Of a stretch of 64,000 nucleotides of DNA, positions 51,967 through 60,308 are shown one piece after another; within the stretch, counting starts at the first letter, position 1; each line of letters starts with the position of its first letter. The stretch comes from Delftia tsuruhatensis (GTDB lineage Bacteria > Pseudomonadota > Gammaproteobacteria > Burkholderiales > Burkholderiaceae_C), in contig NZ_LR813084.1 of assembly GCF_903815225.1 (NCBI RefSeq), forward strand, positions 588,501 to 652,500, read 5' to 3'. A program made the translations under genes and the position numbers. The notes under the pieces are model-generated. The model searched no databases. It was given only the letters and a program-made list of their open reading frames with translations, and was not told the DNA's origin.

Positions 51967-52387
51967 AGATACGCAAAAGCCGGCTGGCGACGATCCGTTC
52001 TCGGGCTGGGCAGAGGCCCTGGAAGAGCAGCGCGACCGCGATGCCAAGATGGACGCCGAACAGGGCGGCCCCTTGTCGGGCGAACCCGTGCGCCCCTATG
52101 CAGGCGGCGGCGACGTGGCGGTCAACGACATCAACATGGTGCTGGACATCCCGGTGCAGCTGTCGGTGGAGCTGGGCCGCACCAAGGTGCCGATCAAGTA
52201 CATCCTTCAGTTGGCCCAGGGCTCGGTGGTCGAACTCGACGCGCTGGCCGGCGAGCCCATGGACGTGCTGGTCAACGGCTACCTGATCGCCCAGGGCGAG
52301 GTCGTCGTGGTCAACGACAAGTTCGGTATTCGCCTGACCGACGTGGTCACGCCCTCCGAGCGCCTGCGCCGGGTCAGCCGTGGCTGA
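51956..52387 (+). CDS. fliN: Flagellar motor switch protein FliN
   Basis: C-ring subunit of 143 residues from ATG 51956, which overlaps fliM. An acidic N-terminal part of about 60 residues leads to the SpoA domain INMVLDIPVQLSVELGRTKVPIKYILQLAQGSVVELDALAGEPMDVLVNGYLIAQGEV (about 60-125, in part). Its end overlaps the GTG start of fliO by 8 bases. Confidence 0.96.
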   Translation: MATEDTQKPAGDDPFSGWAEALEEQRDRDAKMDAEQGGPLSGEPVRPYAGGGDVAVNDINMVLDIPVQLSVELGRTKVPIKYILQLAQGSVVELDALAGEPMDVLVNGYLIAQGEVVVVNDKFGIRLTDVVTPSERLRRVSRG

Positions 52388-52733
52388 GAGCGCCGGCATG
52401 GGGCCGCTGTGGCCCACGCTGCTCACGGTCGTGGCCCTGGTCGGGGCCATGGCCGCGCTGCCCTGGCTGCTGCGCAGGCTGCAGCAGCGCACGGCCAGCC
52501 TGCGCGGCGTGGCGGGATTGCAGTCGCGCGTGCTCGGCGCCGTGGGCGTGGGGCCGCAGCAGCGCGTGGTGACGGTGGAAGTCGGGGAGGGGACGCAGAC
52601 CGTGCGCCTGGTGCTGGGCGTCTCGGCCCAGGGCATCCAGTGCCTGCATGTGCTGCAGGCACCCCCGGCAGCGGATTTTTCGGCAGCGATGGCGCAAGCG
52701 CGCGGCCTGCCTGCGGACGGTGCGAATGTCTGA
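52380..52733 (+). CDS. fliO: Flagellar biosynthesis protein FliO
   Basis: Small inner membrane protein that helps assemble the FliP ring, 117 residues, beginning with GTG at 52380 and overlapping fliN by 8 bases. One membrane helix at about 11-30 (WPTLLTVVALVGAMAALPWLL), followed by a cytoplasmic part VLGAVGVGPQQRVVTVEVG. FliO is weakly conserved; size, helix and position fit. Confidence 0.88.
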   Translation: MAESAGMGPLWPTLLTVVALVGAMAALPWLLRRLQQRTASLRGVAGLQSRVLGAVGVGPQQRVVTVEVGEGTQTVRLVLGVSAQGIQCLHVLQAPPAADFSAAMAQARGLPADGANV

Positions 52734-53502
52734 GTATTCCCCCAAGCTGAAGGCAGCCGGCCGGTTGGCGCTGGCGCTGTGCTGTGCCGTGCCGATGGCC
52801 TCCTGGGCCCAGGGCGCCACCGGCGCATCCGCCAGCCTGCCGCTGGTCATCGGACAGGGCAGTGGCGGCACCAGCTACTCGGTGCCCATCCAGACCCTGC
52901 TGTTCTTCACGGCGCTGTCCTTCCTGCCGGCCATCCTGCTGATGATGACGGGCTTCACGCGCATCGTCATCGTGCTGTCACTGATGCGCCAGGCGCTGGG
53001 TACGCAGTCGGCGCCACCCAATCAGGTGATCATCGGCCTGTCGTTGTTTCTGACGCTGTTCGTCATGGGCCCCACACTGGACCGTGTGTACCAGGAGGCC
53101 TATGTGCCCTACACCACCAACGCCGCGACCTTCGAGCAGGCCATCGAGAAGGCCGAGGCGCCCATGCGCGAATTCATGCTCAAGCAGACGCGCCAGTCGG
53201 ACTTCGCGCTGTTCGCGCGCCTGGCCAAGCTCGAGGCCGGCGTCACGGCCGAGACGGCGCCGCTGCGCGTGCTGGTGCCCGCCTTCGTGACCAGCGAGCT
53301 CAAGACGGCCTTCCAGATCGGCTTCATGATCTTCATCCCCTTCCTGGTCATCGACATGGTCGTCTCCTCGATCCTGATGTCCCTGGGCATGATGATGCTG
53401 TCGCCCGTGCTGGTGGCCTTGCCGTTCAAGCTCATGCTCTTCGTGCTGGCCGATGGCTGGAACCTGCTCATCGGTTCGCTGGCCGCCAGTTTCTCCGTCT
53501 AG
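52726..53502 (+). CDS. fliP: Flagellar export gate protein FliP
   Basis: Export channel protein of 258 residues from ATG 52726, overlapping fliO (ATGTCTGA). A cleavable signal ends near ASWAQG, typical of FliP. The conserved core is SFLPAILLMMTGFTRIVIVLSLMRQALGTQ and FITSELKTAF-like VTSELKTAFQIGFMIFIPFLVIDMVVSSILMSLGMMML (given in part), with a periplasmic loop between. Confidence 0.97.
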   Translation: MSEYSPKLKAAGRLALALCCAVPMASWAQGATGASASLPLVIGQGSGGTSYSVPIQTLLFFTALSFLPAILLMMTGFTRIVIVLSLMRQALGTQSAPPNQVIIGLSLFLTLFVMGPTLDRVYQEAYVPYTTNAATFEQAIEKAEAPMREFMLKQTRQSDFALFARLAKLEAGVTAETAPLRVLVPAFVTSELKTAFQIGFMIFIPFLVIDMVVSSILMSLGMMMLSPVLVALPFKLMLFVLADGWNLLIGSLAASFSV

Positions 53503-53522
53503 CCTCCTCGGAAACCCCTCCC

Positions 53523-53792
53523 ATGACCGCCCAATACGTCCTCACCTTCGGCCGCGAGGCATTGATGCTGCTGCTGATGATCTCCCTGCCCGTGCTCGGC
53601 GTGGTGCTGGCCGTGGGCCTGGCGGTCAGTGTCTTCCAGGCCGTGACCCAGGTGCAGGAGGCCACACTGGCCTTCGTGCCCAAGCTCATCGCCGCCGTGC
53701 TGGTCTTCGCCATCGCCGGGCCCTGGATGCTGAGCACCCTGGTGGACTTCATCCGCCGCACCCTCGAAACCATTCCGCAGGCGGTGGGCTGA
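53523..53792 (+). CDS. fliQ: Flagellar export gate protein FliQ
   Basis: Two-helix export channel subunit, 89 residues, the standard size. Helices LMLLLMISLPVLGVVLAVGLAVSVFQAVTQVQEATLAFVPKLIAAVLVFAIAGPWML (in part) with the conserved QATTQ-like loop QAVTQVQE. Start ATG 53523, 20 bases after fliP. Confidence 0.97.
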   Translation: MTAQYVLTFGREALMLLLMISLPVLGVVLAVGLAVSVFQAVTQVQEATLAFVPKLIAAVLVFAIAGPWMLSTLVDFIRRTLETIPQAVG

Positions 53793-53822
53793 GCCCGCCG
53801 CAGCGCAGGAAACTACTCCACC

Positions 53823-54593
53823 ATGATCACCTTTAGCGAAGCCCAGCTGGTGGCCTGGCTCTCGCCCGTGCTCTGGCCCTTTCTGCGCGTGCTGGCCATG
53901 TTCTCGGTGGCACCGGTGTTCTCGCAGCGTGTCATCCCCATGCGGCTGAAGATCGGCCTGGCCTTTCTGGTGGCGGTCTGCGCACAGCCCGTGCTGGGCG
54001 ATCAACCCGTGATCGGCATCAACTCGCCGCAGGCGCTGGGCACGCTGATACAGCAGGTAGGCGTGGGACTTGCAGTGGGCTTTGCGGTGCGCCTGGTGTT
54101 TGCCGCCGTGGAAGTCGCGGGCGAGGTGGTCGGCCTGCAGATGGGCTTGAACTTCGCCAGCTTCTTCGATCCGACGACGAATGCCCAGCTCAGCGCGGTG
54201 GCGCGCTTCATGGTCCAGATTTCCACGCTGCTGTTCATCGTCATCAACGGGCACCTGCTGGTGCTGATGGCCGTGCTCAAGAGCTACGAGGCGTTTCCTG
54301 TGGACGGTAGCTTCCTGCAGGCCATCAACCAGATGCGACTGCATGAAATGGGCGCGGCGGTCTTCGCCAGCGCCTTCTGGATCGCCCTGCCCATGATCGC
54401 CATGCTGCTGTTCGTGAACCTGGTGCTGGGCATCATTTCGCGCGTGGCGCCCCAGATGAACATCTATGCCGTGGGCTTCCCGGTCACGCTCACCGTGGGC
54501 CTGACAGGGCTGATGGCCACGCTTCCGCTGCTGGAGCAGCCCCTGGTCGCCTTGCTGCAGCGCGGCATCGCGGTGTTTGGCGCATCAATGTAA
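53823..54593 (+). CDS. fliR: Flagellar export gate protein FliR
   Basis: Export channel subunit of 256 residues with about six membrane segments. FSEAQLVAWLSPVLWPFLRVLAMFSVAPVFSQRVIP at the front, then VGFAVRLVFAAVEVAGEVVGLQMGLNFASFFDPTTN and VLGIISRVAPQMNIYAVGFPVTLTVGL (in part) are family marks. Last gene of the fliLMNOPQR run; convergent with the response regulator gene at 54642, 48 bases apart, without a visible hairpin terminator. Confidence 0.96.
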   Translation: MITFSEAQLVAWLSPVLWPFLRVLAMFSVAPVFSQRVIPMRLKIGLAFLVAVCAQPVLGDQPVIGINSPQALGTLIQQVGVGLAVGFAVRLVFAAVEVAGEVVGLQMGLNFASFFDPTTNAQLSAVARFMVQISTLLFIVINGHLLVLMAVLKSYEAFPVDGSFLQAINQMRLHEMGAAVFASAFWIALPMIAMLLFVNLVLGIISRVAPQMNIYAVGFPVTLTVGLTGLMATLPLLEQPLVALLQRGIAVFGASM

Positions 54594-54641
54594 GCAGTTG
54601 TGAAAAACAACAGATTCCACGCACTATCTGTCGGCCACGCG

Positions 54642-55271
54642 TCAGATCAGCTGGTTGTGAATGGCGTAGGCCGTGAGTTCGGCGTTGCTGCTCATCTGCA
54701 GTTTTTCCAGCACGCGCGCACGGTAGACGCTGACGGTCTTGGGGCTGAGCATCAGCTCCTGGGCGATGTCGGTCAGCCGCTGTCCGGCCGCGATCTTGAT
54801 CAGCGTCTGCAGCTCGCGCTCGGACAGGCTTTCATGGGGTACCTGGGGCGCGGGCTGGGCCAGGCTGTCGGCCAGCATCTGTGCCACTTCGGCGGTCAGG
54901 TACTTGCGTCCTCCGGCCACGGTACGCACCGCCTCGATCAGCAGCACGGGGTCGCCGGCCTTGTTGGCATAGCCCTGGGCACCGGCCTTCAGGCAGCGCA
55001 GCGCATACTGGTCCTCCGGATACATGGAGACCATGAGCACCTTGATCTGGGGATGGGTCTCGCGCACGCTGGCCAGGGCTTCCAGGCCGCTGCGGCCGGG
55101 CATGTTGATGTCCAGCAGCAGGACGTCGCAGAGGGCCGCGCGCAGTTGCTCGCGCAGCTCGGCATAGCTGCCCGCTTCGGCTGTGACGCTGATGTCCACT
55201 GCCTCGGCCAGGGTGTCGCGGATGCCCCGGCGCAGCACCGCATGGTCGTCGCACAGCACCACGTGGATCAA
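54642..55271 (-). CDS. NarL/FixJ-family response regulator
   Basis: DNA-binding regulator of 209 residues. It starts with TTG at 55271 preceded by a perfect AGGAGG six bases upstream. Receiver domain residues 1-120 (VVLCDDHAVLRRG; acceptor Asp54 in LLLDINMP) and LuxR-type HTH at about 142-205 (LSERELQTLIKIAAGQRLTDIAQELMLSPKTVSVYRARVLEKL). The partner kinase at 55311 lies 39 bases upstream in the same orientation. The targets are unknown; the place between fliR and the che operon suggests a motility link, but no operator was seen. Confidence 0.93.
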   Translation of the reverse strand: MIHVVLCDDHAVLRRGIRDTLAEAVDISVTAEAGSYAELREQLRAALCDVLLLDINMPGRSGLEALASVRETHPQIKVLMVSMYPEDQYALRCLKAGAQGYANKAGDPVLLIEAVRTVAGGRKYLTAEVAQMLADSLAQPAPQVPHESLSERELQTLIKIAAGQRLTDIAQELMLSPKTVSVYRARVLEKLQMSSNAELTAYAIHNQLI

Positions 55272-55310
55272 AGTCGGCCTCCTGGGAAAAGGGTCACGCC
55301 GCCATGGCGT

Positions 55311-56459
55311 TCAGGATTCATTGCCCGGGATATTAGGGCAAGCGGCGGTGCCGGCCAGCGGAACGGAGACGATGACCGAGGTTCCGCGTCCGGCTTGGCT
55401 GCTGACATCGAGCCAGCCCTGCACGGTGCGTGCACGCTCGCCCAGGCCGCGCAGTCCGAAGGACTGGGGCTTGTCGCGCGCGCCGGGCTCCAGCCCCACG
55501 CCGTCATCCGTCACCTCCAGCGTGAGAAAGCCTTCGCTGTCCGACAGGTCGATGTCCACATGTCGGGCCTGGGCATATTTGCCGACGTTGGTCAACGCCT
55601 CCTGGGCCGTGCGGTAGGCCACGACCTGGATGTCGGCGGGGATGTCCATGCTTTCGCGGCTGCTGCGTACGCGGGTGCGCACGCCTGTGCGGCGCTCGAA
55701 ATTCTCGGCCAGCCACTGCACGGCGGCGACCAGCCCCTGGTCCAGCACCGGCGGGCGCAGGTTCATCATGATGCGCTGGCTGGCGCCCAGCGCATGCTCG
55801 AGCATGTCCAGCGCGGCCAGCGCATGTTCGCGCAGCGCGCCTTCTGGCGCATTGCGGGCGATCCAGGCCAGGTCGAACTTCACCGAGGTCAGGGAGCCGC
55901 CGATATCGTCATGGATCTCGCGGGCGATGCTGGCCCGTTCACGCTCGGTGGAGGTCTGCAGGTGCTCCGTCAACTCGGCCAGGCGCCGCTCGGAGGCCGC
56001 CAGCTCGGCCGCGGCGCGGCGACGCGCCAGGCGGGCCTCGTGCACTTCCAGCGCGTGCGAGACCACATGGGGCAGCCGCGTGATGTGGTCCTTGAGCAGG
56101 TAGTCGCTGATGCCTTCGCGCATCACGTCCACGGCGGCCGATTCGCCGATGGCGCCGGACAGCAGCACGAAGGGCGGATGTCCGGGCTGGCTGCGCACCA
56201 GCTCCCAGGCATCGAGCGCCGTGAAGCCCGGCAGGTGGTAGTCGGCCAGGATGAGGTCGAATGTCCGGGACTGCAGCGCGGCTGCGGCATCATCGAGCAT
56301 GTCGACCGCGACGATCTCGCAGTCCAGCCCGCCGCGCAGCAGGCTCAGCCGTGCCAGGGCCTGGTCGGCCGCCGAATCCTCGATGTGCAGGATGCGCAAG
56401 GGCTTGTGCGGTGGTCTGGCATCCCCGGGAGCGCTATCATGAGATACATTTTGGAACAT
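55311..56459 (-). CDS. Receiver-domain histidine kinase (HisKA_3 family)
   Basis: Soluble sensor kinase of 382 residues without membrane helices or a sensor domain other than a receiver. Residues about 20-135 form a REC domain (LRILHIEDSAADQALARLSLL; presumed acceptor Asp73 in LILADYHLPG), a coiled linker follows (EARLARRRAAAELAASERRLAEL, 141-163), then the dimerisation/His domain with EREASIAREIHDDIGGSL-type motif (His183) and an HATPase_c domain (TAQEALTNVGKYAQARHVDIDL, VTDDGVGLEPG, GLRGLGERARTVQG). It probably phosphorylates the NarL-type regulator next to it; input would come from phosphorylation of its own receiver by another kinase. Confidence 0.9.
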   Translation of the reverse strand: MFQNVSHDSAPGDARPPHKPLRILHIEDSAADQALARLSLLRGGLDCEIVAVDMLDDAAAALQSRTFDLILADYHLPGFTALDAWELVRSQPGHPPFVLLSGAIGESAAVDVMREGISDYLLKDHITRLPHVVSHALEVHEARLARRRAAAELAASERRLAELTEHLQTSTERERASIAREIHDDIGGSLTSVKFDLAWIARNAPEGALREHALAALDMLEHALGASQRIMMNLRPPVLDQGLVAAVQWLAENFERRTGVRTRVRSSRESMDIPADIQVVAYRTAQEALTNVGKYAQARHVDIDLSDSEGFLTLEVTDDGVGLEPGARDKPQSFGLRGLGERARTVQGWLDVSSQAGRGTSVIVSVPLAGTAACPNIPGNES

Positions 56460-56578
56460 AAATGCAAGTGGTCGTGTACATCAAGGAATGCGCCGCGTTC
56501 CCGTAGACGGTTGACAAAGGCGGGCCGTGCCGCGGGGCATGGCACTCGATGGGCTGAAACGCTGGTGGTGGAGTAACA

Positions 56579-57025
56579 ATGCAGTCAATGCACAAGCCTT
56601 CGGGCGAGCCTGCCGTTCCCATGCCCGTCATGGTGGCGGCAGACCTGCAAGATGCCTTGCTGGTGGCGATGCGCGATCTGCAGCGCCTGGAAGGCCTTCT
56701 CAATCATGCAACGCAGAACCTGCTGGACCGCTTCGACGAGACCCATGGGCAACTGGCTCGCGAGGCGCTAGCAGCGCTGCCCGAGCTCGATGCCGCGCGG
56801 TCTTCCCTGCGGCTGGCGGTGACCGAGTTGCAGTTTCACGACATGTCCTCCCAGCTGATCGCCCATATTACGAAGATTTTGCAAGGTTGCGCGTTCCAGC
56901 TGGCCGCAGCCACCATGGGCGTGGACGAGGGCGAGGATGAACCCGTGGGCCTGCCGGCGATACCCGACCGGCCCAATCCCGTCACGCAAAGCGAGATGGA
57001 TGCTGGCTCGGTCGAACTGTTCTGA
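56579..57025 (+). CDS. CheZ-like small protein of the che operon
   Basis: 148 residues, helical, at the head of the chemotaxis operon and 52 bases before a cheY. A ribosome site GGTGGAG precedes the ATG. The helix TELQFHDMSSQLIAHITKIL (residues 82-101) matches the active-site helix of CheZ (SQDFHDLTGQVIARVV in the cheZ product of this window): Asp88 and Gln92 have the Asp-x3-Gln spacing used by CheZ to remove phosphate from CheY-P. The CheZ N-terminal hairpin and the CheY-binding tail (DDLLASLGF) are missing; instead it ends AGSVELF, similar to the GGSVDLF end of CheD nearby. It may be a small CheY-P phosphatase for the CheY next to it. Function inferred. Confidence 0.75.
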   Translation: MQSMHKPSGEPAVPMPVMVAADLQDALLVAMRDLQRLEGLLNHATQNLLDRFDETHGQLAREALAALPELDAARSSLRLAVTELQFHDMSSQLIAHITKILQGCAFQLAAATMGVDEGEDEPVGLPAIPDRPNPVTQSEMDAGSVELF

Positions 57026-57077
57026 CCGCCTCACATGCGCCCATCCACCTTTTATTGCCCATTTGTTGGAGCTATAC

Positions 57078-57440
57078 ATGCGATCGATTCTGGCTGTTGA
57101 TGATTCCCCCTCGATGCGAAAGATGGTGTCGTTCACCCTCGCCGGGGCGGGATTTCGCGTCGTGGAGGCGGTGGACGGCGTGGATGCGCTCGAGAAGGCC
57201 CAGATCGAACAGGTCGACCTGGTGCTGGCCGACCAGAACATGCCGCGCCTGGACGGCATCGGCCTGACGCGCAAGCTGCGTGAAAACCCGAAGTTCCAGA
57301 ACACGCCGATTCTCATTCTCACCACCGAATCCAGCGACCAGATGAAGCAGGCCGGACGCGCAGCGGGCGCCACGGGCTGGCTGGTCAAGCCCTTCGATCC
57401 GAACCGTTTGATCGAAGTCATTCAGAAAGTGATGCGTTGA
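57078..57440 (+). CDS. cheY: CheY-type single-domain response regulator (che operon copy)
   Basis: Receiver-only protein of 120 residues. Asp8/Asp9 (AVDDSPSMRKMV), acceptor Asp52 (LVLADQNMPRLDG), switch Thr in ILILTTESS and Lys in WLVKPFDPNRL. It is clearly different from the CheY at 13923 and has the short form typical of CheY genes next to cheA. It may be a phosphate sink or a second motor signal. Ribosome site TTGGAG. Follows the CheZ-like gene and precedes cheA by 39 bases. Confidence 0.93.
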   Translation: MRSILAVDDSPSMRKMVSFTLAGAGFRVVEAVDGVDALEKAQIEQVDLVLADQNMPRLDGIGLTRKLRENPKFQNTPILILTTESSDQMKQAGRAAGATGWLVKPFDPNRLIEVIQKVMR

Positions 57441-57479
57441 GCCGATAACCACGGGCAACAGGAAACAGCAGGACCAAAG

Positions 57480-59681
57480 ATGGCGGATCTACACCAGGAT
57501 GGGGCAGGAGCGGGCGCGGACTTCGACCTGAGCCAGTTCTATCAAATCTTCTTCGAGGAAGCGGCCGAGAACCTCGACCAGATGGAGCAGATGCTGCTGA
57601 ATCTGGACCTGTCGGCAGCCAATGACGAGGAGCTCAACGGCATCTTTCGCTGCGCGCACTCGATCAAGGGAGGCGCTGCCACCTTCGGCTTTGCCGATGT
57701 GACCGAGCTGACGCACCGCATGGAGTCGCTGCTCGACCGGCTGCGCCGGCACGAGATCACCCCGATTCCGGAAATGGTCGATGTGCTGCTGGAATCGGCC
57801 GATGCCAGCCGCAGCCTGCTGGCGCGCCATCAGGCGGGCGATGAGGGCGAGGCCATGTCCACCACCGATCTGGTGGCCCGCATCGAGGCGCTGGCCGAGG
57901 GCCGCGGTGCCGTGCCCTCGGCGCCTGCTCCGGTGGCTGCTCCCGCACCTGTTGCGGCGGCAGCGCCGGTGCAGGCTCCCGTGCAGGCCCCTGCACCGGC
58001 GGCGGCGCAGGGGGGAGCGGTCGGAACTGCGCCTGCTTCCGGCGGCCGCTCGCTGCACATCCTCATCGGTCCGCTGGAGCGCCTGGAGATGGCCGAAGCC
58101 ATCAAGGAACTGTTCCGCGACATCCCCGGCCTGGGCCGCATCGAGGACCTGGCCTGCGAGCAGCCGCAAAGCCGGCTTTTCGCCGTGCAGACCTCGTCCA
58201 CCGACGACGATCTGCTGGATCTGTTCGCCTTCCACGTCGCCAAGGAGCAGGTGCGCATCACGGCGGCGGATGCCGCACCCTCCACACCGGCCTTGGCGCC
58301 CGAAGTCCATGCCGCCGACGAGCATGCGGCCGCGCATGATCCCGATGCCGCGCTGGCATCGGCTGCCATCCCTCCGGCCGAGGAAGCCTATGGCTTCTTC
58401 AACGGCGCCCCCGGCATGCCCCAGGCCGACGGCGCGCTGGCCATCCAGCCGGCGGCCGGCACGGTGGCCAAGCCTGCGGCGGCCAAGGCGTCGGCCCAGG
58501 CCCAGCAGGCGCAGATGGAGTCCACCAGCATCCGCGTGTCGGTGGCCAAGGTCGACCAGCTCATCAACCTCGTGGGCGAGCTGGTCATCACCCAGGCCAT
58601 GCTGGCGCAAAACAGCCATGGCCTGGACGCCTCGGCCTACCAGCAACTGCTGGCCGGCCTCGCCGACCTGGATCGCAACACGCGCGATCTGCAGGAATCG
58701 GTGATGTCGATCCGCATGATCCCCATGTCCACCGTGTTCAGCCGCTTCCCGCGCATGCTGCGCGACCTGGCGGGCAAGCTGGGCAAGAAGATCGACCTGA
58801 TCACGCTGGGCGAGGCCACCGAGCTGGACAAGGGCCTGGTCGAGAAGATCACCGATCCGTTGACCCACCTGGTGCGCAACAGCGTGGACCACGGCATCGA
58901 AATGCCCGAGGAGCGCCTTGCGGCCGGCAAGTCCGAACATGGCACGCTGACGCTGGCGGCCTCGCACCAGGGCGGCTCCATCGTCATCGAGGTGCGTGAC
59001 GACGGCCGTGGCATGAACCGCGACAAGATCCTCAAGAAGGCGCGCGAGCGCGGCATGGATGTCTCGGACAGCATGCCCGACCAGGACGTCTGGCAGCTGA
59101 TCTTCGCGCCGGGCTTCTCCACGGCAGATGTCGTCACAGACGTCTCGGGACGCGGTGTAGGCATGGACGTGGTCAAGCGCAATATCGCGGCGCTGGGCGG
59201 CTCGGTCGAGATCGAGTCCAACCAGGGCAAGGGCATGCGCGTGGCCGTGCGCCTGCCGCTGACGCTGGCCATCATGGATGGCATGTCGGTGGGCGTCAGC
59301 GACGAGGTCTACATCCTGCCGCTGTCCTCCGTGGTCGAGTCCTTCCAGGTCAAGGCCGAGGACGTCAACACCGTGGCCAACGGCACGCAGCTGGTCAAGG
59401 TGCGTGACGAGTACATGCCCGTGTTCGCGCTCGAGAAGACCTTCCAGGTACCGCGCAGCGACGCCAGCCAGTCCAGCAACATCATGGTCGTGGTCGAGTC
59501 CGACGGCAGCCGCGTGGCGTTGCTGGTGGACGAGCTGCTCGGCCAGCACCAGGTGGTGGTCAAGAACCTGGAATCGAACTACCGCAAGGTGCCCAATGTC
59601 TCGGGAGCCACCATCCTGGGCGATGGCACGGTGGCGCTGATCCTGGACACGGGCGCCCTGGTGCGCCGCGCGCGCCACTGA
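57480..59681 (+). CDS. cheA: Chemotaxis histidine kinase CheA
   Basis: Central kinase of the receptor array, 733 residues. P1 HPt domain: GIFRCAHSIKGGAATFGF with His60. An Ala/Pro-rich linker (about 140-185) is followed by a second small domain (HILIGPLERLEMAEAIKELFRDI, 195-265), another flexible linker (265-345), dimer domain P3 (STSIRVSVAKVDQLINLVGELVITQAMLAQ), ATP-binding P4 (HLVRNSVDHGIEMPEER, VRDDGRGMNRDKI, FSTADVVTDVSGRGVGMDVVK) and P5 CheW-like regulatory domain (VGVSDEVYILPLSSVVESFQV to the end). Phosphorylates the CheY and CheB proteins of this operon. Confidence 0.97.
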   Translation: MADLHQDGAGAGADFDLSQFYQIFFEEAAENLDQMEQMLLNLDLSAANDEELNGIFRCAHSIKGGAATFGFADVTELTHRMESLLDRLRRHEITPIPEMVDVLLESADASRSLLARHQAGDEGEAMSTTDLVARIEALAEGRGAVPSAPAPVAAPAPVAAAAPVQAPVQAPAPAAAQGGAVGTAPASGGRSLHILIGPLERLEMAEAIKELFRDIPGLGRIEDLACEQPQSRLFAVQTSSTDDDLLDLFAFHVAKEQVRITAADAAPSTPALAPEVHAADEHAAAHDPDAALASAAIPPAEEAYGFFNGAPGMPQADGALAIQPAAGTVAKPAAAKASAQAQQAQMESTSIRVSVAKVDQLINLVGELVITQAMLAQNSHGLDASAYQQLLAGLADLDRNTRDLQESVMSIRMIPMSTVFSRFPRMLRDLAGKLGKKIDLITLGEATELDKGLVEKITDPLTHLVRNSVDHGIEMPEERLAAGKSEHGTLTLAASHQGGSIVIEVRDDGRGMNRDKILKKARERGMDVSDSMPDQDVWQLIFAPGFSTADVVTDVSGRGVGMDVVKRNIAALGGSVEIESNQGKGMRVAVRLPLTLAIMDGMSVGVSDEVYILPLSSVVESFQVKAEDVNTVANGTQLVKVRDEYMPVFALEKTFQVPRSDASQSSNIMVVVESDGSRVALLVDELLGQHQVVVKNLESNYRKVPNVSGATILGDGTVALILDTGALVRRARH

Positions 59682-59794
59682 GCGGCGCAGGGATACGACC
59701 GATAAATCGACGGCGAAGCGGGCAGGGCCTGCGCGCCGTGGAAAAACCAGGGCCTTCGCCGTTGCGGCGCGGCCCCGACAGTTGAGGAGCTGAA

Positions 59795-60283
59795 ATGAGC
59801 GTGATCGCTAAGACTGCAGAAGGCGTCGCCACCGGCGCGCGCGAGTACCTGACCTTCCGCCTGGACCAGGAGGAGTACGGCATCGACATCCTGAAGGTGC
59901 AGGAAATCCGCGGCTACGAGCCGCCGACGCGCATCGCCAACGCACCGGAATTCATCAAGGGCGTGGTCAATCTGCGCGGCACCATCGTCCCCATCGTGGA
60001 CATGCGGCTGAAGTTCAACTGCTCGCAGGTCGAGTACAACAGCTTCACCGTCGTCATCATCCTGAACCTGCGCAACCGCGTGGTGGGCATCGTCGTGGAC
60101 TCGGTCAGCGACGTGATGGAACTGGCGGCAGATGCCGTGCGCCCTGCACCGGACATCGAAAGCGCCATCGACAGCGGCTGCATCCTGGGCCTGGGCTCGG
60201 TGGGCGAGCGCATGCTCATCCTGCTGGACATCGAAAAGCTCATGAACAACGTGGACATGGGCCTGGTCGCTTCGGCCGATTGA
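59795..60283 (+). CDS. cheW: Chemotaxis coupling protein CheW
   Basis: Adaptor linking CheA to receptors, 162 residues. Core: [58 protein letters not shown] (about 15-72, in part) with the NLRG motif. GAGGAG ribosome site. 113 bases after cheA, with an inverted repeat ACGGCGAAG / CTTCGCCGT (59710-59718, 59754-59762) in the gap that may be an RNA processing or attenuation structure. Confidence 0.97.
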   Translation: MSVIAKTAEGVATGAREYLTFRLDQEEYGIDILKVQEIRGYEPPTRIANAPEFIKGVVNLRGTIVPIVDMRLKFNCSQVEYNSFTVVIILNLRNRVVGIVVDSVSDVMELAADAVRPAPDIESAIDSGCILGLGSVGERMLILLDIEKLMNNVDMGLVASAD

Positions 60284-60308
60284 GCCTCTCACATCCTTGA
60301 GCGCGCTC

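Noticed and set aside
56481..56507. TCAAGGAA-N11-CCCGTAGA before the che operon
   Set aside because: Right spacing but the -10 part matches poorly; the che promoter is left unassigned. A TTGACA at 56511 has no -10 partner at a normal distance.
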